DNA of 64,000 nt from an uncultured Acetobacteraceae bacterium (GTDB lineage: Bacteria > Pseudomonadota > Alphaproteobacteria > Acetobacterales > Acetobacteraceae), in NCBI GenBank assembly GCA_903895595.1, contig CAITUP010000091.1, positions 145,342 to 209,341 on the forward strand, read 5' to 3'. The notes under the pieces were generated by a model, which saw only the letters and a list, made by a program, of their open reading frames with translations, made no database searches and was not told where the DNA came from. Positions 18,081 to 27,847 of the stretch are shown here, piece after piece (within the stretch, counting starts at the first letter, position 1; the number at the start of each line of letters is the position of its first letter). A program made the position numbers and the translations under genes.

Positions 18081-18376
18081 GGGATCGCATATGGCGGATT
18101 TTCGACACTTTCCGTCATGGTCGGGCCTGACCCGACCATCTTCTGCGATTTTATACCAGCTGACCTAACTATTGACACATCGGCGCGTGGTAAATCGTCA
18201 TGCCGACCTGCGTCGGCATGACGATGTGGCGAATTCCGGTGCGTCAGTGGTTAGTTCGGTTGGTATTACGCACCATTGAAAAGGCGGGTTTTTCGAACGG
18301 TGCCTAATTGGCAGGAGATGGTCGGGTCACGCCCGACCATGACGGAAAGTGTCGAAAATCCGCCATATGCGATCCC
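18081..18376. repeat. Long inverted repeat with nested 114-bp element
   Basis: Arms of about 65 bp at 18081-18145 and 18311-18376 are inverted copies differing at only about two positions. Each arm contains GGATCGCATATGGCGGATTT, then CGACACTTTCCGTCATGG and a TGGTCGGG/CCCGACCA hairpin of the dispersed repeat family. The 165 bp between them hold the terminal-inverted-repeat element at 18153-18266. No gene lies in 17963-18416. The region could extrude as a cruciform, and it separates the convergently arranged flanking transcription units from the HemJ end. Confidence 0.85.
18153..18266. mobile_element. 114-bp MITE-like element, copy 1
   Basis: Terminal inverted repeats of about 28 bp, beginning ATACCAGCTGACCTAAC on the left and ATACCAACCGAACTAAC on the complement of the right. 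The core is a perfect 13-bp palindrome, TCGTCATGCCGAC with GTCGGCATGACGA. A second copy of identical length lies at 31365-31478 in the opposite orientation. It has no coding capacity, so it would need a transposase in trans. I could not identify a target-site duplication. Confidence 0.7.
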
Positions 18377-18416
18377 ACCGGACCGGTCCTGGCTCCTGCG
18401 GGTCACGTTTGTTATC

Positions 18417-18866
18417 TCAGGGGCGAACGATCACCATGATGACGATCGCGACCAACAGCAGCGTCGGGACCTCATTGGCCATGCGATAGAAGCGGTGAGA
18501 TTTGGTGTTGCGGTCTTCCATGAACAGCCGCCGCCATTTGGACATCGCACCGTGGAAGCCGGACATCAGCAGGACCGCCGTCAGTTTCACGTACCACCAG
18601 GGGGCGGACCAATCGACGATCCCCGGGGTCAGCACCAGCATGACCCCGAATGTCCAGGTCGCGATCATCGCGGGATTGATGATCTGTCGCAGCAGGCGAT
18701 ACTCCATGACCTTGAAGCGTTCGCTTTCGGCGGAACCCGGTTGCAGTTCGCAGTGGTACACGAACAGGCGTGGCAAGTAGAACATGCCGGCCATCCAGGC
18801 GACCATGGAGATGACGTGGAACGCCTTCGTCCAAGGGTACAACACCGCAAGCCATTCGACCGTCAC
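18417..18866 (-). CDS. hemJ: Protoporphyrinogen IX oxidase, HemJ family
   Basis: A 149-residue integral membrane protein with four predicted spans, the usual HemJ size. The conserved first helix AFHVISMVAWMAGMFYLPRL carries the essential His, followed by FVYH and later MANEVPTLLLVAIVIMVIV. HemJ oxidises protoporphyrinogen IX to protoporphyrin IX in haem synthesis, in organisms that lack HemG/HemY. The GTG at 18866 overlaps the stop of the HAD gene (GTGA), so the two are translationally coupled; the longer upstream frame is the HAD gene in another frame. Confidence 0.88.
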   Translation of the reverse strand: MTVEWLAVLYPWTKAFHVISMVAWMAGMFYLPRLFVYHCELQPGSAESERFKVMEYRLLRQIINPAMIATWTFGVMLVLTPGIVDWSAPWWYVKLTAVLLMSGFHGAMSKWRRLFMEDRNTKSHRFYRMANEVPTLLLVAIVIMVIVRP

Positions 18867-19516
18867 GATACGCCTTTCAGCAGCTCGGGCAGAGCGTGCA
18901 TGGGACGGAAGGGGATGGCGCCGACCGCCCGCAGCGCCGCCCCGTCGTGATCGGCGCTGAAACCGAGGCACGCCATGCCGGCTTCCCGCGCGGCGGTCGC
19001 GCCGGCCACCGAGTCCTCGATCACCACGCAGTGGGCCGGGTCTATATTTTCCGCCGCCGCGGCTTCCAGAAACACGTCCGGTGCCGGCTTGCCGCGGCCG
19101 CCGCGCAGGATGATCTCATGGGCGCTATGGACGCGGTCGCGCACCAGATCGGACCAGCCGACGCAGGCGAATTTGGCGGCCATTTCCGTGTGGGAGGAGT
19201 TCGACGCGATGCGCCAGGGAAGGCCGAGCGCGGTTATGCCGGTAAGGGCTTGGTGGGCGCCTTGGATGGGTTCGACCCCGGTCGCCAGGATCGCGGTCAG
19301 GCGCTGCACAACACGATCGACCCAGCCCGGGCCGAGGGAGCGGCCGATACGGGCCTCGATCATCGGCACCATGTCGTGGAAGGACAGGCCGAGGAAGCGG
19401 AGGTGGCATTCTTCGGGGGCGATGGTCCAGCCGAGTTCGGTGATGCAGGCCGAGACGACGCGATCGCACAGGGCCTCGCTATCGATCAGGACCCCGTCGC
19501 AGTCGAAGATGACCAT
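18863..19516 (-). CDS. HAD-superfamily phosphatase (beta-phosphoglucomutase/phosphoglycolate type)
   Basis: A 217-residue haloacid-dehalogenase hydrolase. Motif I is VIFDCDGVLIDSE with the nucleophilic Asp, motif II is ASNSS, motif III the Lys in GKPAPDVF, and motif IV VIEDSVAG. The helical cap places it in the phosphoglycolate phosphatase/PGM subfamily; the substrate is unknown. The ATG at 19516 gives a start right at motif I. A GTG at 19612 overlapping the previous stop codon (GTGA) would add 32 residues, 19 of them encoded by a palindromic repeat, so I consider it less likely but cannot exclude it. The 3' end overlaps hemJ. Confidence 0.85.
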   Translation of the reverse strand: MVIFDCDGVLIDSEALCDRVVSACITELGWTIAPEECHLRFLGLSFHDMVPMIEARIGRSLGPGWVDRVVQRLTAILATGVEPIQGAHQALTGITALGLPWRIASNSSHTEMAAKFACVGWSDLVRDRVHSAHEIILRGGRGKPAPDVFLEAAAAENIDPAHCVVIEDSVAGATAAREAGMACLGFSADHDGAALRAVGAIPFRPMHALPELLKGVS

Positions 19517-19559
19517 GCGGATGGGGGTTGTGCGGGCGGACAGGTAGGTGCGGACACCC

Positions 19560-19594
19560 CCCGTCATGGTCGGGTCAAGCCCGACCATGACGGG
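19560..19594. repeat. Palindromic intergenic repeat, single hairpin, copy C
   Basis: A perfect 15-bp inverted repeat: CCCGTCATGGTCGGG, a 5-base loop TCAAG, then CCCGACCATGACGGG. It is one half of the twin-hairpin repeat seen elsewhere in the window. It lies just after the metallohydrolase stop, either between genes or inside the 5' end of the HAD reading frame, depending on which HAD start is used. Confidence 0.9.
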
Positions 19595-19608
19595 TGTGGG
19601 GTCGCTAT

Positions 19609-20403
19609 TCACCCCTTCGGCTCCACATCCAGCCGCACGGCGATCCCGTCCAACCCCGGCGCGGCGGCCGGGTAGCGGGCCAGGACCAGCGGGTCGTGGC
19701 CGGGGATGATGCCGTTCTTCTGGTCGGCAAGCTTCCGCATCGTGTCGTAGCCGTTCAGCGTGTCTTCATGGCTATGGACGATCGGAAAGGCGCGCCCTTC
19801 CTCCATGTTGGCATAGAAGTGGCTGGCATCCGCTGCCAGCACCATCCAGCCACGCTGGGTCCAGACGCGGACAATTTGCAGACCTTTGCTGTGGCCGCCG
19901 ACGTGATGCACGGTCACGCCCGGCGCGATCTCATCCACGCCGTCGTGGAACGCCACTTGGCCGCGATAGAGCTTGCGGACGATGGCGACGACGTCTTCTT
20001 CCTCGAACGGACCGCGCAGGCCGGCGTGGCAGATGCAGCGCCCGGTGCAGTATTCCATCTCCTTGTCCTGGAGATGGTATTTTGCCGCCGGGAACATGTC
20101 GTAGTTGCCGCAATGGTCGTAATGCATGTGCGACAGGATCACGTCGCCGACTTTGTCGGGTTGCACACCGATGGCTTGCAGGCCCACGGCGGGGGAGCGC
20201 AGAAACTGCCGCCCCCGCTTCACGCCCATGGCCTCGTCGAAGCCTGTGTCCAGGATAATGCTCCTGTCGCCGGACTTCATCGCCCAGACGAAGTAGTCCA
20301 ACGGCATCGGCGCGTCGTGGGGGTCGCCGCCGATGAAGTTGGTGGACCGCCGCGCCGACGGATTATGGGCGTAGCGGACGGCGTAAACCTCCCACGGAGC
20401 CAT
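19609..20403 (-). CDS. Metallo-beta-lactamase-fold hydrolase, AHL-lactonase-like
   Basis: A 264-residue MBL-fold enzyme. The zinc motif HMHYDHCGN (HxHxDH) is followed by further metal ligands in HHVGGHSKGLQ, AADASHFYAN and IIPGHDPLV. Overall layout resembles the AttM/AiiB N-acyl-homoserine lactonase subfamily. Lactone hydrolysis is plausible; the actual substrate is not known. The ATG at 20403 is five bases after the binding-protein stop, so it is transcribed with the Liv-type transporter genes. It may process the compound that transporter imports. Confidence 0.82.
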   Translation of the reverse strand: MAPWEVYAVRYAHNPSARRSTNFIGGDPHDAPMPLDYFVWAMKSGDRSIILDTGFDEAMGVKRGRQFLRSPAVGLQAIGVQPDKVGDVILSHMHYDHCGNYDMFPAAKYHLQDKEMEYCTGRCICHAGLRGPFEEEDVVAIVRKLYRGQVAFHDGVDEIAPGVTVHHVGGHSKGLQIVRVWTQRGWMVLAADASHFYANMEEGRAFPIVHSHEDTLNGYDTMRKLADQKNGIIPGHDPLVLARYPAAAPGLDGIAVRLDVEPKG

Positions 20404-20408
20404 AGCGA

Positions 20409-21641
20409 TCAGGCTTTCGGCCAGAAGGCTTTGTGGGTCGCCACCGCTTCGGGGAACACCGGCACCGGCTCGCCGTTCTGCCATTGCACGACGCACAGCT
20501 TGGCGCCGACGCGGCGGCCGGCTTCATCGAACTTGATGCGCCCGTCCGGGAAGAAGCGCGCCGGGCCGTCGGTGATGTCGATGGTGTGCAGCGCTTCGTT
20601 AACCTTGCGGCGATCGGCGGAACCGGCACGCTCGATCCCCGCGACCAGGGTCATCACATGGGTGTAGCCGAACAGCGAGTCATGACCGAACCAGGGTTCC
20701 TTCGTCCGTTCGATGAAGCGCTTGGTCACGTCGGCCATCGCCTTGCCGGGCCAGTTGGCCAGACCCACGATCACCGATTCCAGGTTTTCCTTGGTGGTGA
20801 GTTTGGTGAGTTCGGGCTGGCACCAGTGGCCACCGCCGCCGACCAGCGCCATCTTCTTGGCGGTCAGGCCGAACTCGGCGAATTTCTCGACCAGCAGCTT
20901 ATCGTCGCCGGCGTTGGTGGACTGCAGCAGCACGAAGTCGGGTTTGCCCTGGCGCAGCTTCTGCACGATCGTGGTGGCATCGGCCAGCGGCGGGGTGAAG
21001 ACTTCGTCCACCACGAGGTCGAGTTTTTGCGCCTGCACCACCGTGCCGCGGATCGGTTTGTAGAAGGCGACGGAGGAAGCGGAATTATCGCCGACCAGTG
21101 CCACCTTGGTGGGGCGCTTGCCGCCGGCCTTCGCCGCCATGTCCATGACGATCGGCACGATATCCTCGGCCTGCGCGCCGGCGGTGGGGGAGCACTGGAA
21201 CACGTATTTGAAGCCGCGGCCGGTGATCAGGTCGGAATAGGACAGGGTCAGCCAGGGCAGTTCGGCGCGTTCGGTGACCTCCGTCGCGGCGAGCGTGAAG
21301 GTGGACAGCCAGCAGCCGAAGCCGCCGGACAGATCGGGTTCCTGCGCGATCATGCGCTGCGCGGCGTCTTTCGCCTTTTCGGCGGACTCGCCGGCGTCGA
21401 ATTCCATCAGCTTCAGCTTGGCGCCGCCGAGGGCCTTGATGCCGCCATTGGCGTTCACTTCGTCCACGGCCATGCGGGCGCCCATCTGCTCCAGCAGACC
21501 CGAGCGTGCCCAGGGGCCGGAGAGCGGCACGAGCATGGCGATCTTGACGTCCGGTTTCGCTTGCGCGCGGGCGCGGGTCGCGGTGCCGGCGAGCGCGGCG
21601 GTACCGGCCAAAGCGGCGCGGCGGGTGGTGAGAAGGGTCAT
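20409..21641 (-). CDS. Branched-chain amino-acid-type ABC substrate-binding protein
   Basis: A 410-residue periplasmic-binding protein of the LivJ/type I fold (Peripla_BP_6). The N-terminus has a twin-Arg-like export signal (TTRRAALAGTAALAGTA ending RARAQ). The mature protein starts VKIAMLVPLSGPWARSG and includes NANGGI and ALVGDNSASS. It would feed the LivH/LivMG/LivF membrane complex encoded upstream. Such systems transport branched-chain amino acids, amides, urea or aromatic acids, and the ligand cannot be read here. A twin-hairpin repeat lies between it and livF. Confidence 0.9.
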   Translation of the reverse strand: MTLLTTRRAALAGTAALAGTATRARAQAKPDVKIAMLVPLSGPWARSGLLEQMGARMAVDEVNANGGIKALGGAKLKLMEFDAGESAEKAKDAAQRMIAQEPDLSGGFGCWLSTFTLAATEVTERAELPWLTLSYSDLITGRGFKYVFQCSPTAGAQAEDIVPIVMDMAAKAGGKRPTKVALVGDNSASSVAFYKPIRGTVVQAQKLDLVVDEVFTPPLADATTIVQKLRQGKPDFVLLQSTNAGDDKLLVEKFAEFGLTAKKMALVGGGGHWCQPELTKLTTKENLESVIVGLANWPGKAMADVTKRFIERTKEPWFGHDSLFGYTHVMTLVAGIERAGSADRRKVNEALHTIDITDGPARFFPDGRIKFDEAGRRVGAKLCVVQWQNGEPVPVFPEAVATHKAFWPKA

Positions 21642-21670
21642 GGTTTTATCTCCCTGTTTGTTGCAATATC

Positions 21671-21744
21671 GTCGTGGTCGGGCCTGACCCGACCAACTCA
21701 GGCCAATGGGATAAAGGCGGTCGGGTCAAGCCCGACCATGACGG
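21671..21744. repeat. Twin-hairpin palindromic intergenic repeat, copy D
   Basis: The first hairpin is TGGTCGGGCCTGACCCGACC and the second GGTCGGG/CCCGACC, separated by AACTCAGGCCAATGGGATAA. It sits in the livF-to-binding-protein gap on the operon transcript, where hairpins of this kind can protect mRNA 3' ends or set differential expression of the binding protein. Confidence 0.88.
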
Positions 21745-21753
21745 TGGTTGCCA

Positions 21754-22456
21754 TCACGTCAGCCCCAAATACGACTTCCGTACACGGTCGTCCGCCAGCA
21801 GTGTCTCGTAGTTCCCATCCAGCACCATGTGCCCGGTTTCCAGCACATAGCCGTGGTCGGACAGTTCCAGCGCCTCGGCGACCCGCTGTTCGACCAGCAG
21901 GATCGTCACGCCGTCTTCCTTGTGGATCTGTTGCACCCGCTCGAAGATCGTGTCGGTGACGGCCGGAGCCAGACCCATCGAGGGTTCGTCCAGCATCAGC
22001 AGGCGCGGCGCGCAGGCTAAGCCGCGGCCAATGGCGACCATCTGCTGCTCCCCGCCCGACAACGTGCCGGCCATCTGCCCGGCGCGTTCGTGCAGGATGG
22101 GAAACAAGGTGTGGATGCGGTCCAATGTGCGCGCCCAGGCGGCCTGCCCGGCGGCAGGGTAAGCCCCCATTTCCAGGTTTTCGCGGACCGTCAGGGTTTT
22201 GAACACCTGCCGTCCCTCCGGCACATGCGCGATGCCCAGATGCGCGCGCTGCGACGCCGACAGCGACAGCAGGTCTTTGCCGAAGAAGGTAATGCTCCCG
22301 CTGGCCGGTTTCACCACGCCGGAGATGGTTTTGAACAATGTCGTTTTGCCGGCACCGTTCGGCCCGACAACGGTGACGAACTGGCCCTCGGCCACGGTCA
22401 GCGACACATCGGTCAGCGCCCGCAAACCGCCGTAGGAGACGGAGAGGTTGGAAATC

Positions 22457-22464
<8 letters not shown>
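21754..22464 (-). CDS. livF: ABC transporter ATP-binding protein, LivF type
   Basis: A 236-residue cytoplasmic ATPase with Walker A GPNGAGKTTLFK, signature LSGGEQQMVAIGRGLA, and Walker B RLLMLDEPSMGLAP. The size and sequence are typical of LivF. It pairs with the LivG domain of the upstream fusion protein. The start codon overlaps the 3' end of the livMG gene by 8 bp, so it is translated as part of the same operon. Confidence 0.94.
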
Positions 22465-24220
<1,756 letters not shown>

Positions 24221-24221
24221 G

Positions 24222-25178
24222 TCACGCGCGCTCCGCCGAACGGCCGAACAATCCCTGCGGGCGGAGCAGGACGATCAGCAGGAAGACGATAAAGATCGCC
24301 GCGTTCTGCAACTGCGGCGGCAGAATCAAGGCCGAAAACTGCTGCACGAAGCCGACCGTCAGCCCGCCCCAGAAGGCGCCCATAATGGAGCCGATGCCGC
24401 CCAGCACCACGCCGGAATACATGATGATGACGTAGTCGAAGCCGACGAAGGGGCCGAAGCTCAGATACGTGGCCATCAGCCCGCCGGCGATCGCGGTGAT
24501 GCCGCAGCCCATGCCGAACGCCATGCGGTAGTACTTGTCCACGTCGATGCCCATATAGGTCGCAGCCGTCGGGTTATCCGCCGCCGCGCGCAGGGCTTTG
24601 CCGATGCGGGTGAACTCCATGGTCATATACAGCGCCAGCGCGGTGACGATGGCGACGGCGCAGGCAATCAGCTTGGCCTTGTTCAGGAACACCGAGGCGT
24701 CGCCGATTCCGAGCCCGACCTCGATGGCGGAGGACGACAGCGGCGTGCGCACCGTGAAGGGGGTCGAGCCGAACACGATCATGCCGCCGTTCTGCAGGAT
24801 CAGGGAGATGCCCAGCGTCACGATCAGCTGCCCGAAATGCCCGTCGTCGATGCTGCCCGCCGTTTTCAGGCCGGAGACTCGCGATATCAGGAACTTATGG
24901 ATCAGCGCCCCGACCACGAAAATAATCGGCCCCGCCAGGATCGCGCCCACGAACGGCCCGACATACGGCCCCAGAAACGCCAGCACGCCGCCGCCGGTTA
25001 CCAGATACAGGCTGGCGAACATGCCGAGCATCAGGATCTCGCCCTGGGCGAAGTTGACGACCTTCATGATGCCGAAGATCAGCCCCAGGCCGATGCACAT
25101 CAGTCCGTAAATGCAGCCAATGGTCACCCCGGCGGTGAGCGCATTGGCGACGTTCTCGATCAGGCTTTCGATATCCAC
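24222..25178 (-). CDS. livH: Branched-chain amino-acid-type ABC transporter permease, LivH type
   Basis: A 318-residue inner-membrane permease with about eight spans. GCIYGLMCIGLGLIFGIMKV and VNFAQGEILMLGMF are the LivH signature, and GAFWGGLTVGFVQQFSALIL is the conserved C-terminal region. The GTG at 25178 (VDIESLIENV) fits the family N-terminus better than the GTG at 25220, which would add a basic tail. It heads the Liv-type operon, and the next start is one base after its stop. Confidence 0.92.
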   Translation of the reverse strand: MDIESLIENVANALTAGVTIGCIYGLMCIGLGLIFGIMKVVNFAQGEILMLGMFASLYLVTGGGVLAFLGPYVGPFVGAILAGPIIFVVGALIHKFLISRVSGLKTAGSIDDGHFGQLIVTLGISLILQNGGMIVFGSTPFTVRTPLSSSAIEVGLGIGDASVFLNKAKLIACAVAIVTALALYMTMEFTRIGKALRAAADNPTAATYMGIDVDKYYRMAFGMGCGITAIAGGLMATYLSFGPFVGFDYVIIMYSGVVLGGIGSIMGAFWGGLTVGFVQQFSALILPPQLQNAAIFIVFLLIVLLRPQGLFGRSAERA

Positions 25179-25314
25179 CTTGGTCCGTCGCTTCCTGAGG
25201 CCGGCCTGAGTGGCCCGCACGTTCGGGCGGGGTCTTAGCTGGTTGGGGGGCGGGTCTCAAGGTGGGTGTTACGGAGCGGTTCCAAGCCGGCGTCTATGCG
25301 GGCCGTTTTCCCCC

Positions 25315-26667
25315 TCAGTGCCCGCTCCCCACACTTCCGGCCTTCCGTAGCCGCGCATGCGGGATCGCGAACGCGGCCAGGATCGTGCCGAACCCGATCA
25401 GGACCGCCGCCGCCGAGAACCCCGTGTAAATCGTGCCCGTCGCGTCCTTCAGATAACCGACCGATGCCGGCCCGAGCAGCCCGCCGAACTGCCCCATCGC
25501 GCTGATCAGCGCGATGCCCGCCGCCGCACCTCGGCCTTCCAGCCACACCGGCGGGATCGTCCAGAAGATCATGAACAGGGAGTACGCGCTGCCCACGGAA
25601 ATCGCGAGCAGAACGGCTGTCCCGATTACGCTGCCGGACACCAGCGGCAACAGAAGATAGGCGACCGCCGCCGCCGCGCCCGTGGCGAGCATGTGCCATT
25701 TGCGTTCCAGCATCCGGTCGGAGCTGCGGCAGAGCACCAGCACCTCGATCGCGGCGAACCCCCAGACAAACATCAGGATATGCGCAGCCTCGGTCACCGA
25801 TTTCGCGCCAGCCTGTCGCAGCAGGGTCGGGAACCAGACGTTGCTGTTGTTCAGGTAGGCAGTGGTGAAATATATGAACACCATCAGCCACACGCGCGGA
25901 CTGGTGAAAACCGCCGTCACGCTGGACGCCACGCCATGTTTATGCGCGGCTCGGTCTGCCGCCATATCCGCGACGACGATATCCTTCTCTGCCTGCGTGA
26001 GGAATTTGGCATTTTCCGGCCGATCGGTCAGCATGAACCACGCGCACAGGCCGAGCAGAACGGCGGGCACGCCGTCGATCAGAAACAGCCAGCGCCAGCC
26101 GCGCATGCCAAGGAACCCGTCCATCCCATCCATGATCCCGCCCGAGATCGCGCCGCCGACGATACCGGCCAAGGGGATACCGACCAGAAACAGGCTGGTC
26201 GCGCGACCGCGCTGATGGTTCGGGAACCAGAAGCTTAAATACAGCAGCACGCCGGGGAAGAACCCGGCCTCGAACGCGCCGAGGAAGAAGCGCTGGATGT
26301 AGAACCACGTCTCGTTTTGCGCCCAGGCCATCGAGATCGTGACCAGACCCCACAGCGTCATAATGCGCATCAGGGTTTTCGGCGCGCCGATCTTCAGCAG
26401 CCATAGGTTGCTGGGAATTTCGAACAGGATGTAACCGACGAAAAAGGCGGATGTGATCAGGCCGAAGACCGTATCCGACAGTTGCATATCCTTCAGGAAT
26501 TGCAACTTCGCGTAGCCGATGCTGACACGGTCGAGATAGTTGACGATGTAGCACGCCAGCAGGAACGGCAGCAGGCGCCATCCGATCTTGCGATAGACGG
26601 CGTTATGGTCGGGGACTGCGGTTTCGGTCATCGTCGGAGTCTTCCATTCGTTCGGCGGAGGCTCCAT
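25315..26667 (-). CDS. MFS transporter, anion:cation symporter family
   Basis: A 450-residue inner-membrane carrier with 12 predicted spans. LLACYIVNYLDRVSIGYAKL and FEIPSNLWLLKIGA are typical of the ACS family (phthalate, tartrate, galactonate, allantoate carriers). The ATG at 26667 is preceded by an AGGAGG site at ideal spacing, which decides the start over the longer frame. It is divergent from an amidohydrolase, with 73 bp between starts, and may bring in the substrate for that enzyme or for the nearby dehydrogenase. Confidence 0.9.
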   Translation of the reverse strand: MEPPPNEWKTPTMTETAVPDHNAVYRKIGWRLLPFLLACYIVNYLDRVSIGYAKLQFLKDMQLSDTVFGLITSAFFVGYILFEIPSNLWLLKIGAPKTLMRIMTLWGLVTISMAWAQNETWFYIQRFFLGAFEAGFFPGVLLYLSFWFPNHQRGRATSLFLVGIPLAGIVGGAISGGIMDGMDGFLGMRGWRWLFLIDGVPAVLLGLCAWFMLTDRPENAKFLTQAEKDIVVADMAADRAAHKHGVASSVTAVFTSPRVWLMVFIYFTTAYLNNSNVWFPTLLRQAGAKSVTEAAHILMFVWGFAAIEVLVLCRSSDRMLERKWHMLATGAAAAVAYLLLPLVSGSVIGTAVLLAISVGSAYSLFMIFWTIPPVWLEGRGAAAGIALISAMGQFGGLLGPASVGYLKDATGTIYTGFSAAAVLIGFGTILAAFAIPHARLRKAGSVGSGH

Positions 26668-26740
26668 AGCGGGCACCTCCTGGACAAACAACAGCGACAG
26701 GCGGACAATCTGCGCAGTCCCCCATCGGAGCCCCGGTACG

Positions 26741-27847
26741 ATGAACGTCCAGGTCACCACGCTGCCGCGCGCCACCAACCAGTCCAAGCTGGCGACCGCG
26801 GACTGCGACATCCATCCGCAGCGCAGCAACGACAAGCAGCTGCATCCCTACCTGGAAAAGCGCTGGATCGAGCATATGCAGATGTTCGGCGCCCGCCCGC
26901 GTCAGGCGTATCAGGCGGGACCGGCCTACCCGAAGGGGCAGCCCAACGCCTCCCGCCGCGACGCGTGGCCGCCGGAGGGCGGGCGTCCCGGCAGTTCGCT
27001 CCGCTTCATGCGCGAACAGCTGCTGGACCAAAACAACTGCGTCCTCGGTGTGCTGAACCCGACCGGGGACAACGGACAGGCCTACCAGAACCGGGAGTTC
27101 GGCGCCGCCGTCTGCCACGCCATGAACGAATGGGTTCTTAATGAATGGCTTATCCCCGAACCGCGCCTGAAAGGCTCGATCGTGGTGCCGTTCGAGGACC
27201 CGGAAGCCGCGCTGGCGGAGCTGGAACTCTACGCCGGCGACCCGCGCTTCGTGCAGGTGCTGATGCTGAACCGCACCGCCGAACCGGCTGGGCAGAAGCG
27301 CTATTGGAAGCTTTACGAAGCCGCCGCCGCCGCCAACCTGCCGATCGGCGTCCACGCCTTCGGCTTCGGCGGGCACCCGTCCAGCGGCTCTGGCTGGCCG
27401 TCCTATTATATCGAGGACATGGTCGGCCACGCGCAGTCCTGCCAGACGTTCCTGACATCCATGGTGATCGAGGGCGTGTTCGAGCGGATCAGGAACTGCA
27501 AGCTGGTGCTGGTCGAGGGCGGCTTCGCCTGGCTGCCGTCCCTGGCGTGGCGCCTGGACAAGCTATGGAACCGGTTGAAGGTCGAAACACCGCACCTGAA
27601 GCATCTGCCGAGCGAATACATCCACGAGCATCTGTGGCTGACGACTCAGCCGATGGAGGAGCCGGCGAAGCGGGAGCAGGTGCTGGACGCCATCGACTGG
27701 ATCGGCTGGGACAGACTGCTGTTCGCCACCGACTACCCGCATTGGGACTACGACGACCCCGATCAGGTCCTGCCGATGCCGGTGGCGGAGGAGAAGAAGC
27801 GGGGGTTCTTCCTCAATAATGCGATGAAGCTGTACGGGCAGGGTTAA
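26741..27847 (+). CDS. Amidohydrolase 2 family metal-dependent hydrolase/decarboxylase
   Basis: A 368-residue TIM-barrel protein of the amidohydrolase-related (PF04909-type) family. It begins TADCDIHPQRS, where the DxH pair corresponds to the first metal ligands; GVHAFGFGGHPSSG supplies the strand-5 His, and FATDYPHWDYDDP the C-terminal Asp and the family signature. Relatives decarboxylate or hydrolyse aromatic and ring-cleavage intermediates. The specific reaction is unknown. It is divergent from an ACS-type carrier and shares its stop region (TTAA) with the convergent dehydrogenase gene. Confidence 0.85.
   Translation: MNVQVTTLPRATNQSKLATADCDIHPQRSNDKQLHPYLEKRWIEHMQMFGARPRQAYQAGPAYPKGQPNASRRDAWPPEGGRPGSSLRFMREQLLDQNNCVLGVLNPTGDNGQAYQNREFGAAVCHAMNEWVLNEWLIPEPRLKGSIVVPFEDPEAALAELELYAGDPRFVQVLMLNRTAEPAGQKRYWKLYEAAAAANLPIGVHAFGFGGHPSSGSGWPSYYIEDMVGHAQSCQTFLTSMVIEGVFERIRNCKLVLVEGGFAWLPSLAWRLDKLWNRLKVETPHLKHLPSEYIHEHLWLTTQPMEEPAKREQVLDAIDWIGWDRLLFATDYPHWDYDDPDQVLPMPVAEEKKRGFFLNNAMKLYGQG

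Noticed and set aside
18153..18266. Interpretation as a rho-independent terminator for the PhoB-like or HemJ genes
   Set aside because: No T-run follows the stem, and an equal-length second copy with matching ends exists at 31365-31478, which favours a repeat element.
24222..25220. Longer LivH with start at 25220
   Set aside because: The added residues (RATQAGLRKRRTK) are basic and not typical of the LivH N-terminus; GTG at 25178 fits better.
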